Shown piece after piece: positions 23,318 through 33,300 of a DNA stretch of 64,000 nucleotides. The notes below the pieces were generated by a model. It worked only from the letters and a program-made list of their open reading frames with translations, was not told where the DNA came from and made no database searches. Origin of the DNA: Pectobacterium carotovorum (lineage in GTDB: Bacteria > Pseudomonadota > Gammaproteobacteria > Enterobacterales > Enterobacteriaceae); contig NZ_JAXAFK010000002.1 in assembly GCF_033898505.1 (NCBI RefSeq), forward strand, positions 310,001 through 374,000, written 5' to 3'. Position 1 is the first letter of the stretch; each line of letters begins with the position of its first letter. The position numbers and the translations under genes were made by a program.

Positions 23318-23373
23318 ACCATCGGATTGACGTATTACCTCATCGGTAATGCTTCGATCCGGTGGTTTTTTTA
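23318..23373 (+). terminator. Rho-independent terminator of the spy-like gene
   Basis: ACCATCGGAT pairs with ATCCGGTGGT (one G-T pair) around a nested TATTACC/GGTAAT hairpin, then a run of T residues. Confidence 0.75.
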
Positions 23374-23485
23374 TTTATTTTTCCCTTTACCATCGTGCCG
23401 TGAGTCGGGAAATGATTAATGCTATCCTCTCGCGGAGAAAACAGGCGGGGCCATCGGACATTGGACAGCGGGCGGTAAAGGACAG

Positions 23486-24955
23486 ATGAATAACGATTTG
23501 ACGTTAAAAACCATAAAATTCATGCCGTTTCTGTTCTTGACCACCCTCATCGTGAGCTGTCTGGGATTTCGGTTCCGGGTGTTGGATGAGCTGTCGCTGT
23601 TTTGGCCCGCCAATATTCTGGTTTTTTGCCTCATGATTAGTTTCAGAGCCAGAAAAGGGACGATCAACGGTAAAACTCTGTCTATCTGTACCGGTTTTTT
23701 GGTGAGTTATGCGGCGATGCTGTCGGCAGCGCTACTGATGGACAATAACTCTCCGTTAAAAACCAAGGTGTTGCTATGTTTGTGCAATATGGTCTTTGTG
23801 GTGACGGCCTGGTGCGCCTTTTGCCTGATGTGTCGGCTTAGCGGGAAATGGTCGACATTTGAAAAATTCAGCAAATATTACGTTTATATTATTTTCGCAG
23901 CGACGTTTGTCGGCGCGTTCTCATCCGGCGTGGCGTATGGGTTTTATGCGTATGTTTACGATACAGGGAACCGCTATGACGAGTTTATGGACTGGTTCAG
24001 TGAGCAATTGGGAACCGGTATTATCCTCGCGTTTTTTTTCCTGAAAAGTAAGGATATCCTGCGAGCGCTGCGGAATATTCCGCTCTGCCCGAAGCGCATC
24101 GGAGAGAATATCTTCCCCTTTCTGGTCTTTATTATTTTCTTATTGGTGAGCTTATTTTTTCTGGATGCCAGCCTGATTACGCTGTCTGTTATTCCGCTCA
24201 CGCTGTGTGCATTCAATTACTCTTTCCCGATCATGTCGCTGCTCTGTGCGATTACGGGCGTAATACTGAATTATCTCTATATTAATCAGGTCGGTATACT
24301 CATCAATTCAAATTCTGAAGCGTACATTAACTCGTTTCTGACCACGGCGCGGCTGAATATTGCGATGCTCATTATGGCGATGTTAAGCGTCTCTCATTTT
24401 GTCTCGATGAACCGACGGCTGATTAAAATTATCGAAAGTAACAGCCTGAAAGATGCGCTCACGAATACTTTCAACCGTCGGGCGTTTCTCAGTATGTTGA
24501 ACGGGAGGCAGAGCGCGCTGGCGTATAAGAAAAAGCGCCCGTTAACGCTGCTATTTCTGGATATCGATTATTTTAAACAGGTTAACGATACCTACGGCCA
24601 TGCCTGCGGCGATGAATTAATTGCCAGCTTTGCCCGTATGCTGAGCACCGCCATTCGGCCGAGCGACATTCTTTGCCGCTGGGGTGGGGAAGAGTTCGTT
24701 ATTGTGGCGTATGACCTGACGGCTGAGCAATCCGAAGCGATGGCCGAAGCGCTGCGGCATCTTACGGAATCCACGGCGTTGATGTTGTCCGATGGGCGGG
24801 AAATCCATTTTACGACCAGCATTGGTGTTGCCATGTTTGCCCAGTATGGGGGGGGCAATATTTACGATGCTATCGGGCTGGCGGACGAGCAGTTGTACAA
24901 AGCGAAAGCGCAGGGGCGTAATCGTGTTTGTCTGCGTCTGGTCGAGGAAGCCTGA
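23486..24955 (+). CDS. Membrane-bound diguanylate cyclase (GGDEF domain)
   Basis: A 489-residue protein with about eight membrane helices in residues 10-305. They form a MASE1-like sensor region (note LFWPANILVFCLM). A cytosolic GGDEF domain fills residues 320-489. The active site is intact as GGEEF at 400-404. An RxxD inhibitory site (RPSD, 391-394) sits five residues before it, so product feedback control is expected. It should make cyclic di-GMP from two GTP and affect motility or adhesion. No EAL domain is present. The signal sensed is unknown. Confidence 0.9.
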   Translation: MNNDLTLKTIKFMPFLFLTTLIVSCLGFRFRVLDELSLFWPANILVFCLMISFRARKGTINGKTLSICTGFLVSYAAMLSAALLMDNNSPLKTKVLLCLCNMVFVVTAWCAFCLMCRLSGKWSTFEKFSKYYVYIIFAATFVGAFSSGVAYGFYAYVYDTGNRYDEFMDWFSEQLGTGIILAFFFLKSKDILRALRNIPLCPKRIGENIFPFLVFIIFLLVSLFFLDASLITLSVIPLTLCAFNYSFPIMSLLCAITGVILNYLYINQVGILINSNSEAYINSFLTTARLNIAMLIMAMLSVSHFVSMNRRLIKIIESNSLKDALTNTFNRRAFLSMLNGRQSALAYKKKRPLTLLFLDIDYFKQVNDTYGHACGDELIASFARMLSTAIRPSDILCRWGGEEFVIVAYDLTAEQSEAMAEALRHLTESTALMLSDGREIHFTTSIGVAMFAQYGGGNIYDAIGLADEQLYKAKAQGRNRVCLRLVEEA

Positions 24956-24963
24956 ATCTTCCC

Positions 24964-24994
24964 TTGACCTTCCCCTTACTGGAACGTCTACCCT
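24964..24994 (+). promoter_or_regulatory. CueR-type copper-responsive promoter
   Basis: A TTGACC -35 box (24964-24969) and a TACCCT -10 box (24989-24994) are separated by 19 bases, the unusual spacing of MerR-family promoters. The spacer holds the dyad ACCTTCCCC-N-N-ACTGGAACGT. This is nearly the same as the E. coli copA promoter bound by CueR. Confidence 0.8.
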
Positions 24995-25026
24995 CAAAAA
25001 GTCCTGTGACTGATTGAGAGGTTGTG

Positions 25027-25389
25027 ATGAAGAAAGTCCATTTGTTATTAGCGGCGACCTTGCTGGTTCCGGTTCTCTCGTTTGCCGCCGACAGCGCGCA
25101 TAGCGGCCATGGTTCAGCGAAAGAGGCGTCGTCCTCCCAACAGGCGTATATGCAAGGGATGGATGCGATGCATACCGAGATGATGGAAGGGTTGCAATCC
25201 AGCGACCCTGATATTGCCTTTGCCAAAGGGATGATTGCGCATCACCGCGGTGCGATTGATATGGCGAAGACGGAATTGCAATACGGTAAAGACCCGGAAT
25301 TGCGGAAGCTGGCGGAAGAGATTATTAAAGCTCAGCAGCCGGAGATCGACCAGATGGAAGCCTGGCTGAAGAAGCAGGGCAAGCAGTAA
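25027..25389 (+). CDS. DUF305-family periplasmic protein, probable copper-binding
   Basis: A 120-residue protein with a signal peptide (cleavage near SFA-ADS). The mature helical domain is of the DUF305/CopM type, with the diagnostic motif MIAHHRGAIDMAK. Extra His and Met residues (HSGHG, MDAMHTEMMEG) could bind Cu(I). The promoter just upstream is of the CueR type, which supports a copper-handling role in the periplasm. The start is the ATG at 25027; a GTG lies three bases before it. Confidence 0.85.
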   Translation: MKKVHLLLAATLLVPVLSFAADSAHSGHGSAKEASSSQQAYMQGMDAMHTEMMEGLQSSDPDIAFAKGMIAHHRGAIDMAKTELQYGKDPELRKLAEEIIKAQQPEIDQMEAWLKKQGKQ

Positions 25390-25545
25390 ATGTGCCGATG
25401 GCGCCTCTCTTGAGAAGCGCCATCCCGTTTTTACGCTGCCGTAGGTAGGGCGACTTCGCCAGATTGGTAAAAATTTAGTGACTGTTTTCACAGAATAAAA
25501 CGTAGAGATAGCTTTCTCCGCGTGAACTTGTTAGAAAACAGGAAA

Positions 25546-25575
25546 GGACGTCACCAGAAGTTTCTGGGCGAGACC
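25546..25575 (+). promoter_or_regulatory. Ribonucleic antiterminator (RAT) in the leader of the beta-glucoside PTS gene
   Basis: The 30-base element reads GGACGTCACC, then AGAAGTTTCT, then GGGCGAGACC. It aligns with the BglG-type RAT, whose ends are GGATTGTTAC and GGCAAAACC, and its last three bases overlap the terminator stem. Binding of a BglG-family antiterminator would block the terminator. Confidence 0.75.
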
Positions 25576-25623
25576 TGGATAAAGCAGCGTATACAGCACG
25601 CTGTTTTATCCAGGTTTTTTTTT
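25573..25623 (+). terminator. Leader terminator controlled by the RAT
   Basis: An 18-bp stem (ACCTGGATAAAGCAGCGT with ACGCTGTTTTATCCAGGT, one G-T pair), a 7-base loop and a run of nine T residues, 85 bases before the PTS start. Confidence 0.9.
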
Positions 25624-25707
25624 GCTTATTTTCCAGCTGGCCAGCGGACAACAAGCGGGATGACGTGTATTAGGCAGTTGCAGCCATTGACGAAACGGGA
25701 AGTCATT

Positions 25708-27633
25708 ATGAATAGCAAAGTGCTCGCTGAAAATATTCTGAGGTTGGTCGGAGGGGAGACAAACGTTTCTACTCTGGTGCATTGTGCAACACGCTTGCGC
25801 TTTAAGATTGTTGATCACGGTAAGGTGGATGTGGCTGCGCTTGAGGCGCTGGAAGGCGTCATTACGGTTATCAACGCATCAGGGCAATTGCAGGTGGTGA
25901 TCGGGAACCGGGTGCCGGAGGTTTATCGCGCTTTTGGTTCGATCTCCAAACTGCTGGAAGACGGCGACGGAAAACGCCAGACGACTGAAAGCGAGCAATC
26001 GACCTCTGCCATGGGACGATTGATCGATCTGGTCGCCGGGATCTTTACCCCATTGCTGGGGGCGATGGCGGCGGCGGGGGTGCTGAAAGGGGCGCTGGCT
26101 ATCGTCCTGGCGCTCGGGTGGCTGAATACCAAAGAAAGTACTTATGTCATCTTGCATGCGGCATCCGACAGCCTGTTCTATTTTTTGCCGATGCTGTTGG
26201 CGATTACCGCTGCGCGTAAATTCGAAACCAATATTTTTGTGGCGGTGTCGATTGCCGGTGCGCTGGTTTACCCGACGATTCAGGGGTTATTTGATGCCGG
26301 TCAGCCCGTGACGTTCTTCGGCCTGCCTGTGGTGATGATGAAATACACCGCCTCGGTGATTCCGATTATCTTCAGCGTGTGGCTGATGTCGTATATCGAG
26401 CGTTTCCTGAATCGCCATATTCACGAAAGTGTGCGCAATATCCTGACGCCGTTCTTCCTGCTGGTGCTGATGGTGCCGCTAACGCTGATGACCATCGGGC
26501 CGATTGGTATCTCAGCCAGTAAGCTCATTGCGTCGGTATTCGTCAGTATCTATGAATTCAACCCGATTATTGCGGGCGCGCTGATGGCGGCGTCATGGCA
26601 GGTCTTAGTGATATTTGGCGTCCACTGGGGCTTTGTGACCGTGTTCATCAACGATCTCTCCGTCATGGGGCACAGCTACCTTAAAGCTGCCTCCAGCCCG
26701 TCGGTCTTTGCCCAGTCTGGCGCGCTGCTAGGCGTGATGGTGCGCACCAAAGATAAAAAGCTCAAAGCGTTGGCAGGCAGTACCTTTATCGCGTCGCTGT
26801 TTGGTATCACGGAACCCGGTGTTTATGGGGTTACGCTGAAGCTGAAGAAACCGTTTATTTGCGCGGTGATCGCTGCTGCCATCGGGGGCGCTATCGTCGG
26901 CTATGCGAAAAGCTCGGCGGTTTCTATGGGGATGCCTGGGTTACTGACGTTGCCGATTTTCTACGGCGAAGGCTTTGTCGGGTTCCTCATCGGCTGTGCG
27001 ATTGCTTTCGTGGCAAGTTTTGTTCTGACGGTTATCGTTGGCTTTGATGAGCCGACGCAGCCTGTTGAGAACGCGCCAGCGCCCACGCGCTCACCTTCTA
27101 CCTCGACACCTGCTGCACCAGTATCACACCAGAACGCTAATGCTGTGCCACCTGCCCAGCCGCTAAAAGACGCGCCGGCGACGGCTGAACAGCTGGGAGC
27201 GCCGGTAAAAGGCGAACTGATCTTGCTGGAAGACGTGGACGATAAGGTGTTCTCATCCGGCGTTGTGGGGCAAGGCGTTGCCATTCTGCCGGAGGAAGGT
27301 CGCATCTATTCACCGGTGGACGGCGTTATTGCCAGCACGTTCACCAGCGGCCATGCCGTCGGTATTCTTTCGCAGAACGGTGCGGAGATTCTGATTCATG
27401 TCGGTATCAATACGGTGCAGCTGGAAGGTCAGCACTATCAGATGCACGTTGCAGAAGGTGACAAGGTGAAAAAAGGCCAACTGCTGTTGGAGTTCGATCT
27501 GGAAGCGATCAAGAGTGCCGGCTACGACACGGTGACGCCGGTGGTGGTAACGAATGCGGATGAATACCACATCTTTAGTCCGGGCACCACACGTCAGTTG
27601 ATGGTAGGGGATACGATTATCGCGCTGGCGTAA
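25708..27633 (+). CDS. Beta-glucoside PTS permease, EIIBCA
   Basis: A 641-residue permease of the glucose-glucoside family. The EIIB domain comes first (phospho-acceptor Cys26 in VHCATRLRF). EIIC follows with about ten membrane helices (residues 105-445, with the family GITEPGVYGVTL). After a Pro/Ala-rich linker comes EIIA, with its His in ILIHVGINTVQLEG. It imports and phosphorylates aryl-beta-glucosides such as arbutin, salicin or plant glucosides. I chose the ATG at 25708, after a GGGAAG ribosome site; the open frame begins at 25522 inside the leader. It is controlled by the RAT/terminator at 25546-25623 and is convergent with the GH1 gene. Confidence 0.9.
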   Translation: MNSKVLAENILRLVGGETNVSTLVHCATRLRFKIVDHGKVDVAALEALEGVITVINASGQLQVVIGNRVPEVYRAFGSISKLLEDGDGKRQTTESEQSTSAMGRLIDLVAGIFTPLLGAMAAAGVLKGALAIVLALGWLNTKESTYVILHAASDSLFYFLPMLLAITAARKFETNIFVAVSIAGALVYPTIQGLFDAGQPVTFFGLPVVMMKYTASVIPIIFSVWLMSYIERFLNRHIHESVRNILTPFFLLVLMVPLTLMTIGPIGISASKLIASVFVSIYEFNPIIAGALMAASWQVLVIFGVHWGFVTVFINDLSVMGHSYLKAASSPSVFAQSGALLGVMVRTKDKKLKALAGSTFIASLFGITEPGVYGVTLKLKKPFICAVIAAAIGGAIVGYAKSSAVSMGMPGLLTLPIFYGEGFVGFLIGCAIAFVASFVLTVIVGFDEPTQPVENAPAPTRSPSTSTPAAPVSHQNANAVPPAQPLKDAPATAEQLGAPVKGELILLEDVDDKVFSSGVVGQGVAILPEEGRIYSPVDGVIASTFTSGHAVGILSQNGAEILIHVGINTVQLEGQHYQMHVAEGDKVKKGQLLLEFDLEAIKSAGYDTVTPVVVTNADEYHIFSPGTTRQLMVGDTIIALA

Positions 27634-27640
27634 TACACGT

Positions 27641-27677
27641 AATCAGACGGCGCTGTGTGAACACGCCGTCTGATTTT
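27641..27677. terminator. Bidirectional terminator between the PTS gene and the GH1 gene
   Basis: AATCAGACGGCG pairs perfectly with CGCCGTCTGATT around an 11-base loop, between two converging gene ends. Confidence 0.75.
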
Positions 27678-27702
27678 CTCTATCATCTTATGTTCTATAG
27701 CG

Positions 27703-29112
<1,410 letters not shown>

Positions 29113-29171
29113 CTACATCATTACGCTGCGCCGACCTGTGGCTCCGCGCTGGGAACCGCCGAATGACAGGC

Positions 29172-29221
29172 AAAAAAAAACTTGGGCAGAAGAGAGTATT
29201 ACTACTCACCTCTGCCCAAGT
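29172..29221 (-). terminator. Leader terminator in front of the GH1 gene
   Basis: Read on the minus strand, ACTTGGGCAGA pairs with TCTGCCCAAGT and is followed by nine T residues, about 80 bases before the GH1 start. Confidence 0.88.
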
Positions 29222-29248
29222 CTCGCCCGCCATTGGCGGTAACGTCTT
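29219..29248 (-). promoter_or_regulatory. RAT element in the GH1 leader
   Basis: The 30 bases on the minus strand read AAGACGTTACC, CGCCAATGGC and GGGCGAGACT in overlapping order. They share GACGTnACC and GGGCGAGAC with the RAT at 25546-25575. The 3' end overlaps the terminator stem by three bases, as in the other leader. Confidence 0.75.
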
Positions 29249-29465
29249 ATCAGGACACTATACAATCCTGAATTTCTGCGGCAATGCCCCCGTCTGGTTA
29301 TGTGACTCCGGTCACGACATCTCTGCTGGCATCACGGTGGCACAGAGAGGAATACCTTGCTGGAGAAGAGTGGGTATGCTCTGGTGCTATCGTTATGTAT
29401 AAAAAAACATAACGAATGTGAGACAATGCGGCCGATGCCTGACGTCATATAAGGAGAAAAATACC

Positions 29466-29969
29466 GTGCATCTGTATATGTTTTACCTGGGAGGGAACGC
29501 GGGAAAGTCCAATATCGAAGTTCACGATATCCAGTTTGTGGCGGCTGAGAAGCCAGAGGATGCGTGGCCCGCGCTTCGGGAAGCGTGGTTTGGCGACCCT
29601 GATAAAGTGCATATTGATGGATATGCGCGCGTGACATGGGCTGATGGTTATACCGTTACCCTTTCGGATACGCGACCCGCGGATGACAATCGGCTCTTTT
29701 TTGTCAATGCCGGCGCTTACCATCCGTCAACGCTGGCGGAGCTGCATGCGTTCGATTTATTTGTAGCGAAGAGCGCGCAAGAAGCAAAATCGAAAGGATT
29801 GGCATCACTCCTCAATGGTGCGCTGCATCAGCATAAAGACAACCTTAAAGATGTTGACGACTGCCTGTTGCTTGAAAAAATCGGCGGTCTGTATATCCAT
29901 CTGACACCTTGTGCATCCGGCACCCCCTTCACACCGGAATGGCAGGGCTACCAGCCGATCGGTCGCTGA
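29466..29969 (+). CDS. DUF1543 domain-containing protein
   Basis: A 167-residue soluble protein with the DUF1543 opening (MFYLGGNAGKSNIEVHDIQFV) and a second half-repeat around FFVNAGAYHPSTLAELH. It matches the duplicated layout of the family. The start is a GTG at 29466 behind a strong AAGGAG ribosome site; no ATG in frame fits better. Function is unknown. It stands alone between the beta-glucoside genes and the nitrate reductase gene. Confidence 0.8.
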   Translation: MHLYMFYLGGNAGKSNIEVHDIQFVAAEKPEDAWPALREAWFGDPDKVHIDGYARVTWADGYTVTLSDTRPADDNRLFFVNAGAYHPSTLAELHAFDLFVAKSAQEAKSKGLASLLNGALHQHKDNLKDVDDCLLLEKIGGLYIHLTPCASGTPFTPEWQGYQPIGR

Positions 29970-30089
29970 TTTATCCTGCTCCCCCGCAGTAAGCCGGTAA
30001 ACCATGTTCATGGCGTACCGGTTCTTCTTCACCGCCGAGCCATCGCCTGACGGCGGATGAACCAGAAATGCACGGCTGCCCTCTTAACC

Positions 30090-30106
30090 TGCACCACCGT
30101 GATGCA
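30090..30106. promoter_or_regulatory. NtrC-like enhancer site
   Basis: TGCACCA-CCG-TGATGCA is close to the NtrC consensus palindrome (TGCACCA with TGGTGCA half sites). It sits about 65-80 bases upstream of the sigma-54 promoter, a normal enhancer distance. Confidence 0.6.
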
Positions 30107-30169
30107 GGCGGCCGCATGGATCTCGATCATTTTCCGCTCCCCCTCGCTATATCTGGTGATACACAGCGG

Positions 30170-30185
30170 TGGCATGCAATTTGCT
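30170..30185 (+). promoter_or_regulatory. Sigma-54 promoter of the nitrate reductase gene
   Basis: TGGCAT-GCAAT-TTGCT matches the consensus TGGCAC-N5-TTGCW. The invariant GG and GC are separated by exactly ten bases. Confidence 0.75.
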
Positions 30186-30211
30186 TCTTAAGCTCATAGC
30201 AATTCCGCAGG

Positions 30212-30256
30212 CTTACCTCAACGGTGAGTGAAGTCTCGGTCAGGACAACGGCGTCC
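30212..30256 (+). ncRNA. ANTAR-type two-hexaloop antitermination element
   Basis: Two small hairpins each present a six-base loop with A at position 1 and G at position 4. The first is CTC-AACGGT-GAG, extended by CTT/AAG beyond an internal loop (30212-30233). The second is GGAC-AACGGC-GTCC (30243-30256). This is the RNA signature recognised by ANTAR proteins such as NasR. The second hairpin uses the GTCC that also begins the terminator stem, so the two folds exclude each other. Confidence 0.75.
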
Positions 30257-30311
30257 ACATCATCATGCTTTTCGCATTACGGCGAGAGCAGGGGGATGTG
30301 GACGTTTTTTT
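30252..30311 (+). terminator. Leader terminator of the nitrate reductase gene
   Basis: CGTCCACATC pairs with GATGTGGACG. An inner stem (TGCTTTTCGC with GCGAGAGCA) closes most of the loop, and seven T residues follow. It lies 70 bases before the start codon. Confidence 0.88.
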
Positions 30312-30381
30312 ATGTCTGGATTCGCCCGTTGCAGCACTGCTTTCGCGGGGCTGTGACACGGCGATCCGATGGGAGCCCATC

Positions 30382-33300
30382 ATGAATGCCAAATCCTCAA
30401 CGTGTGTGAAGAGCGTCTGTCCCTACTGTGGGGTCGGTTGCGGTGTGGTGATGGAGGTAAAAGACAATCGCGTGATCAAGGTATCAGGCGATAAGACGCA
30501 CCCCACCAACTTCGGGCGACTGTGCACAAAGGGAAATACGAGTGGTCAGGCGCTTGCCGAATCAGGGCGGCTGGAACATGCCTACCTGCGGATGGATCGT
30601 CAGCACGAATCCGTCAGGGTTGATGTGAATAAGGCGATCAAGGAAACCGCACGACGGTTACGGACGATCATTGATACCCACGGCCCTGACGCCGTGTCGC
30701 TTTATGTCTCCGGTCAGATGTCGCTGGAGTCTCAATATCTGGCCAATAAGCTTGCCAAGGGCTTTATCGGTACCAATAACATTGAGTCAAACTCACGCCT
30801 TTGTATGGCGAGTGCGGGGAGCGGCTACAAGCTCTCTCTGGGAGCGGATGGGCCGCCGGGTTCCTATCAGGACTTTGAACATGCCGATGTCTTTTTTGTC
30901 ATCGGCGCGAACATGGCCGACTGCCACCCGATCCTTTTCCTGCGGATGATGGATCGCGTTAAAGCAGGGGCTAAGCTCATCGTGGTTGACCCACGCCGCA
31001 ATGCCACGGCAGACAAAGCGAACCTGTTCCTGCACATCAAGCCCGGCACGGATTTAGCCTTGCTCAATGGCCTGCTCTATCTGCTTGTTCAGAACGGGCA
31101 CACCGATCCTGCGTTTATCGCCGAGTTCACCGAAGGGTGGGAAGCGATGCCCGCGTTCCTGGACGACTATCGCCCGGATACGGTGGCGGAGATAACCGGG
31201 TTGCCAGAAGCCGACATCCGCAAGGCGGCGGAATGGATTGGCAGCGCGTCGGCGTGGATGAGTTGCTGGACGATGGGGCTTAACCAAAGCACGCATGGCA
31301 CCTGGAATACCAATGCGATCTGCAACCTGCATTTAGCCACGGGGGCAATTTGCCGCCTCGGCAGCGGCCCGTTTTCTCTGACGGGACAGCCCAATGCGAT
31401 GGGCGGACGCGAAATGGGCTACATGGGGATGGGGTTACCGGGGCAGCGCTCGGTATTGGTAGAAAAGGATCGCGCTGCTATTGAAACCCTCTGGAACGTC
31501 CCTGCTGGTACCTTACGCACGGATCTCGGCGGCGGCACCGTCGCCATGTTTGAAGACATGATGGCGGGCAAGATCAAAGCGTGCTGGATCATCTGTACGA
31601 ATCCGGTGGCTACGGTTCCCAACCGCAAGAATGTGATCGCGGGGCTGCAAGCGGCTGAGCTAGTCATCACACAAGATGCGTTTCTCGATACCGAGACCAA
31701 CCGCTATGCCGATATCCTGCTGCCCGGCGCACTGTGGGCTGAGGCTGAAGGCGTGATGATTAACTCCGAGCGAAATTTGACGCTGATGCAAAAGGCCGTT
31801 GAACCGCCCGGTGAGGCGATGGCAGATTGGCAAATCATCGCCAGCGTCGCCTGCGAGATGGGCTATGAGCAAGGGTTTAGCTACGGTTCGGCATCCGAGG
31901 TGTTTCAAGAAATCAAACAGTTCTGGAACCCGAAGACGGGATACGACATTCGTGGCGCCAGCTATGAACGCTTACGGAAGTCTCCTTTGCAGTGGCCTTG
32001 TCCCCCTGATGATAACCAAGACCGTCACCCCATTCGCTACCTCAATGACGGCGTGAGCCAGACGCGTAAAGACCTGCCGGACGGCACGCGGCCGCGGCTT
32101 GTTTTTGCGACTGAAAGCGGTAAAGGAATATTCCTCCCCCGACCGCATATGTCGCCCGCCGAAATGCCGGATGATGACTTTCAGTTTGTGCTGAATACCG
32201 GCCGCTTGCAGCACCAGTGGCACACGATGACGAAAACCGGAAAAATTCCGACGCTCAACAAGCTCAATCCAGGGCCTTTTATCGAAGTGCATCCCGAAGA
32301 TGCCAGTGCACTTGGCATTCAGGATAAGGATCGGGTGGAAGTCCGCTCACGCCGGGGGCGTGCGGTGCTCCCTGCCGTTGTCACCGATCGCGTGCGTCCC
32401 GGAAACTGTTTTGCGCCTTTCCACTGGAATGATGTCTTTGGTGACGATTTGGCGATTAACGCGGTCACCAGCGATGCCATTGATCCTATTTCCCAGCAGC
32501 CTGAATTCAAGTTTTGCGCCGTAGCACTGGCTCGGATCGCTGAACCATCAGCGCGTATTTCCCCGACGCGGGAGAGCGATGCGGCCCCTGTGTTGGTATC
32601 AGACCCGGCCGAGGCGGGTACGCCGAACAACGACATCAAGGAGCTCGACATGAAACACATTGATGCGCTGGCCACGCTACTTGGCCTGGATGCTCCTCCG
32701 GCGCTGACGCTGAGCGCGCACGAACAGCATTATCTGCAAGGGTATATCGCCGCGTTGCGTACCGATGCATCACGGCTGGCTGGTGGCGTACCTGTGTTGC
32801 CTGCCACGGCGCCATTGGAACCCTCCAGACGTCTGATGCTCGACGGCATGCTGGCAGGGCTTTTTGCTCGTACCTGGGTGCCTGATGGCGGTGGAGCTTC
32901 TCTGCCTGCGATGTCTCCTGCCGCGTCTGCGGCTACTGCATCATCACCATCGCCCATTTGGGTTTTATGGGCATCGTCGACCGGCAATGCTGAGAGTTTT
33001 GCGGCACTGTGCGCTGAACGCCTGAAAGCCGAGGGGCATACTGTGACGCTGTCTGAGATGGACAGTGTCAAGATTGCCGATTTGCCTGCAACGTCGCGAG
33101 TACTCTTTATCGCCAGCACCTTTGGCGACGGCGACCCTCCCGACAATGGCATGAATTTCTGGGCGGCATTGCAGGCGGAGGCGGCGCCCAGTCTGACGGA
33201 AATGGCGTTTGCTGTGCTGGCATTGGGTGATTCAAACTACGATCAGTTTTGCGGTTTTGGCCGTCGGCTTGATGCACGGCTGGAGGCACTGGGCGCGAAG

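Larger units (their letters stand above)
29970..30381. other. 412-base control region upstream of the nitrate reductase gene
   Basis: Holds an NtrC-like site, a sigma-54 promoter, a two-hexaloop RNA motif and an intrinsic terminator, each listed separately. No gene is supported. Confidence 0.7.
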
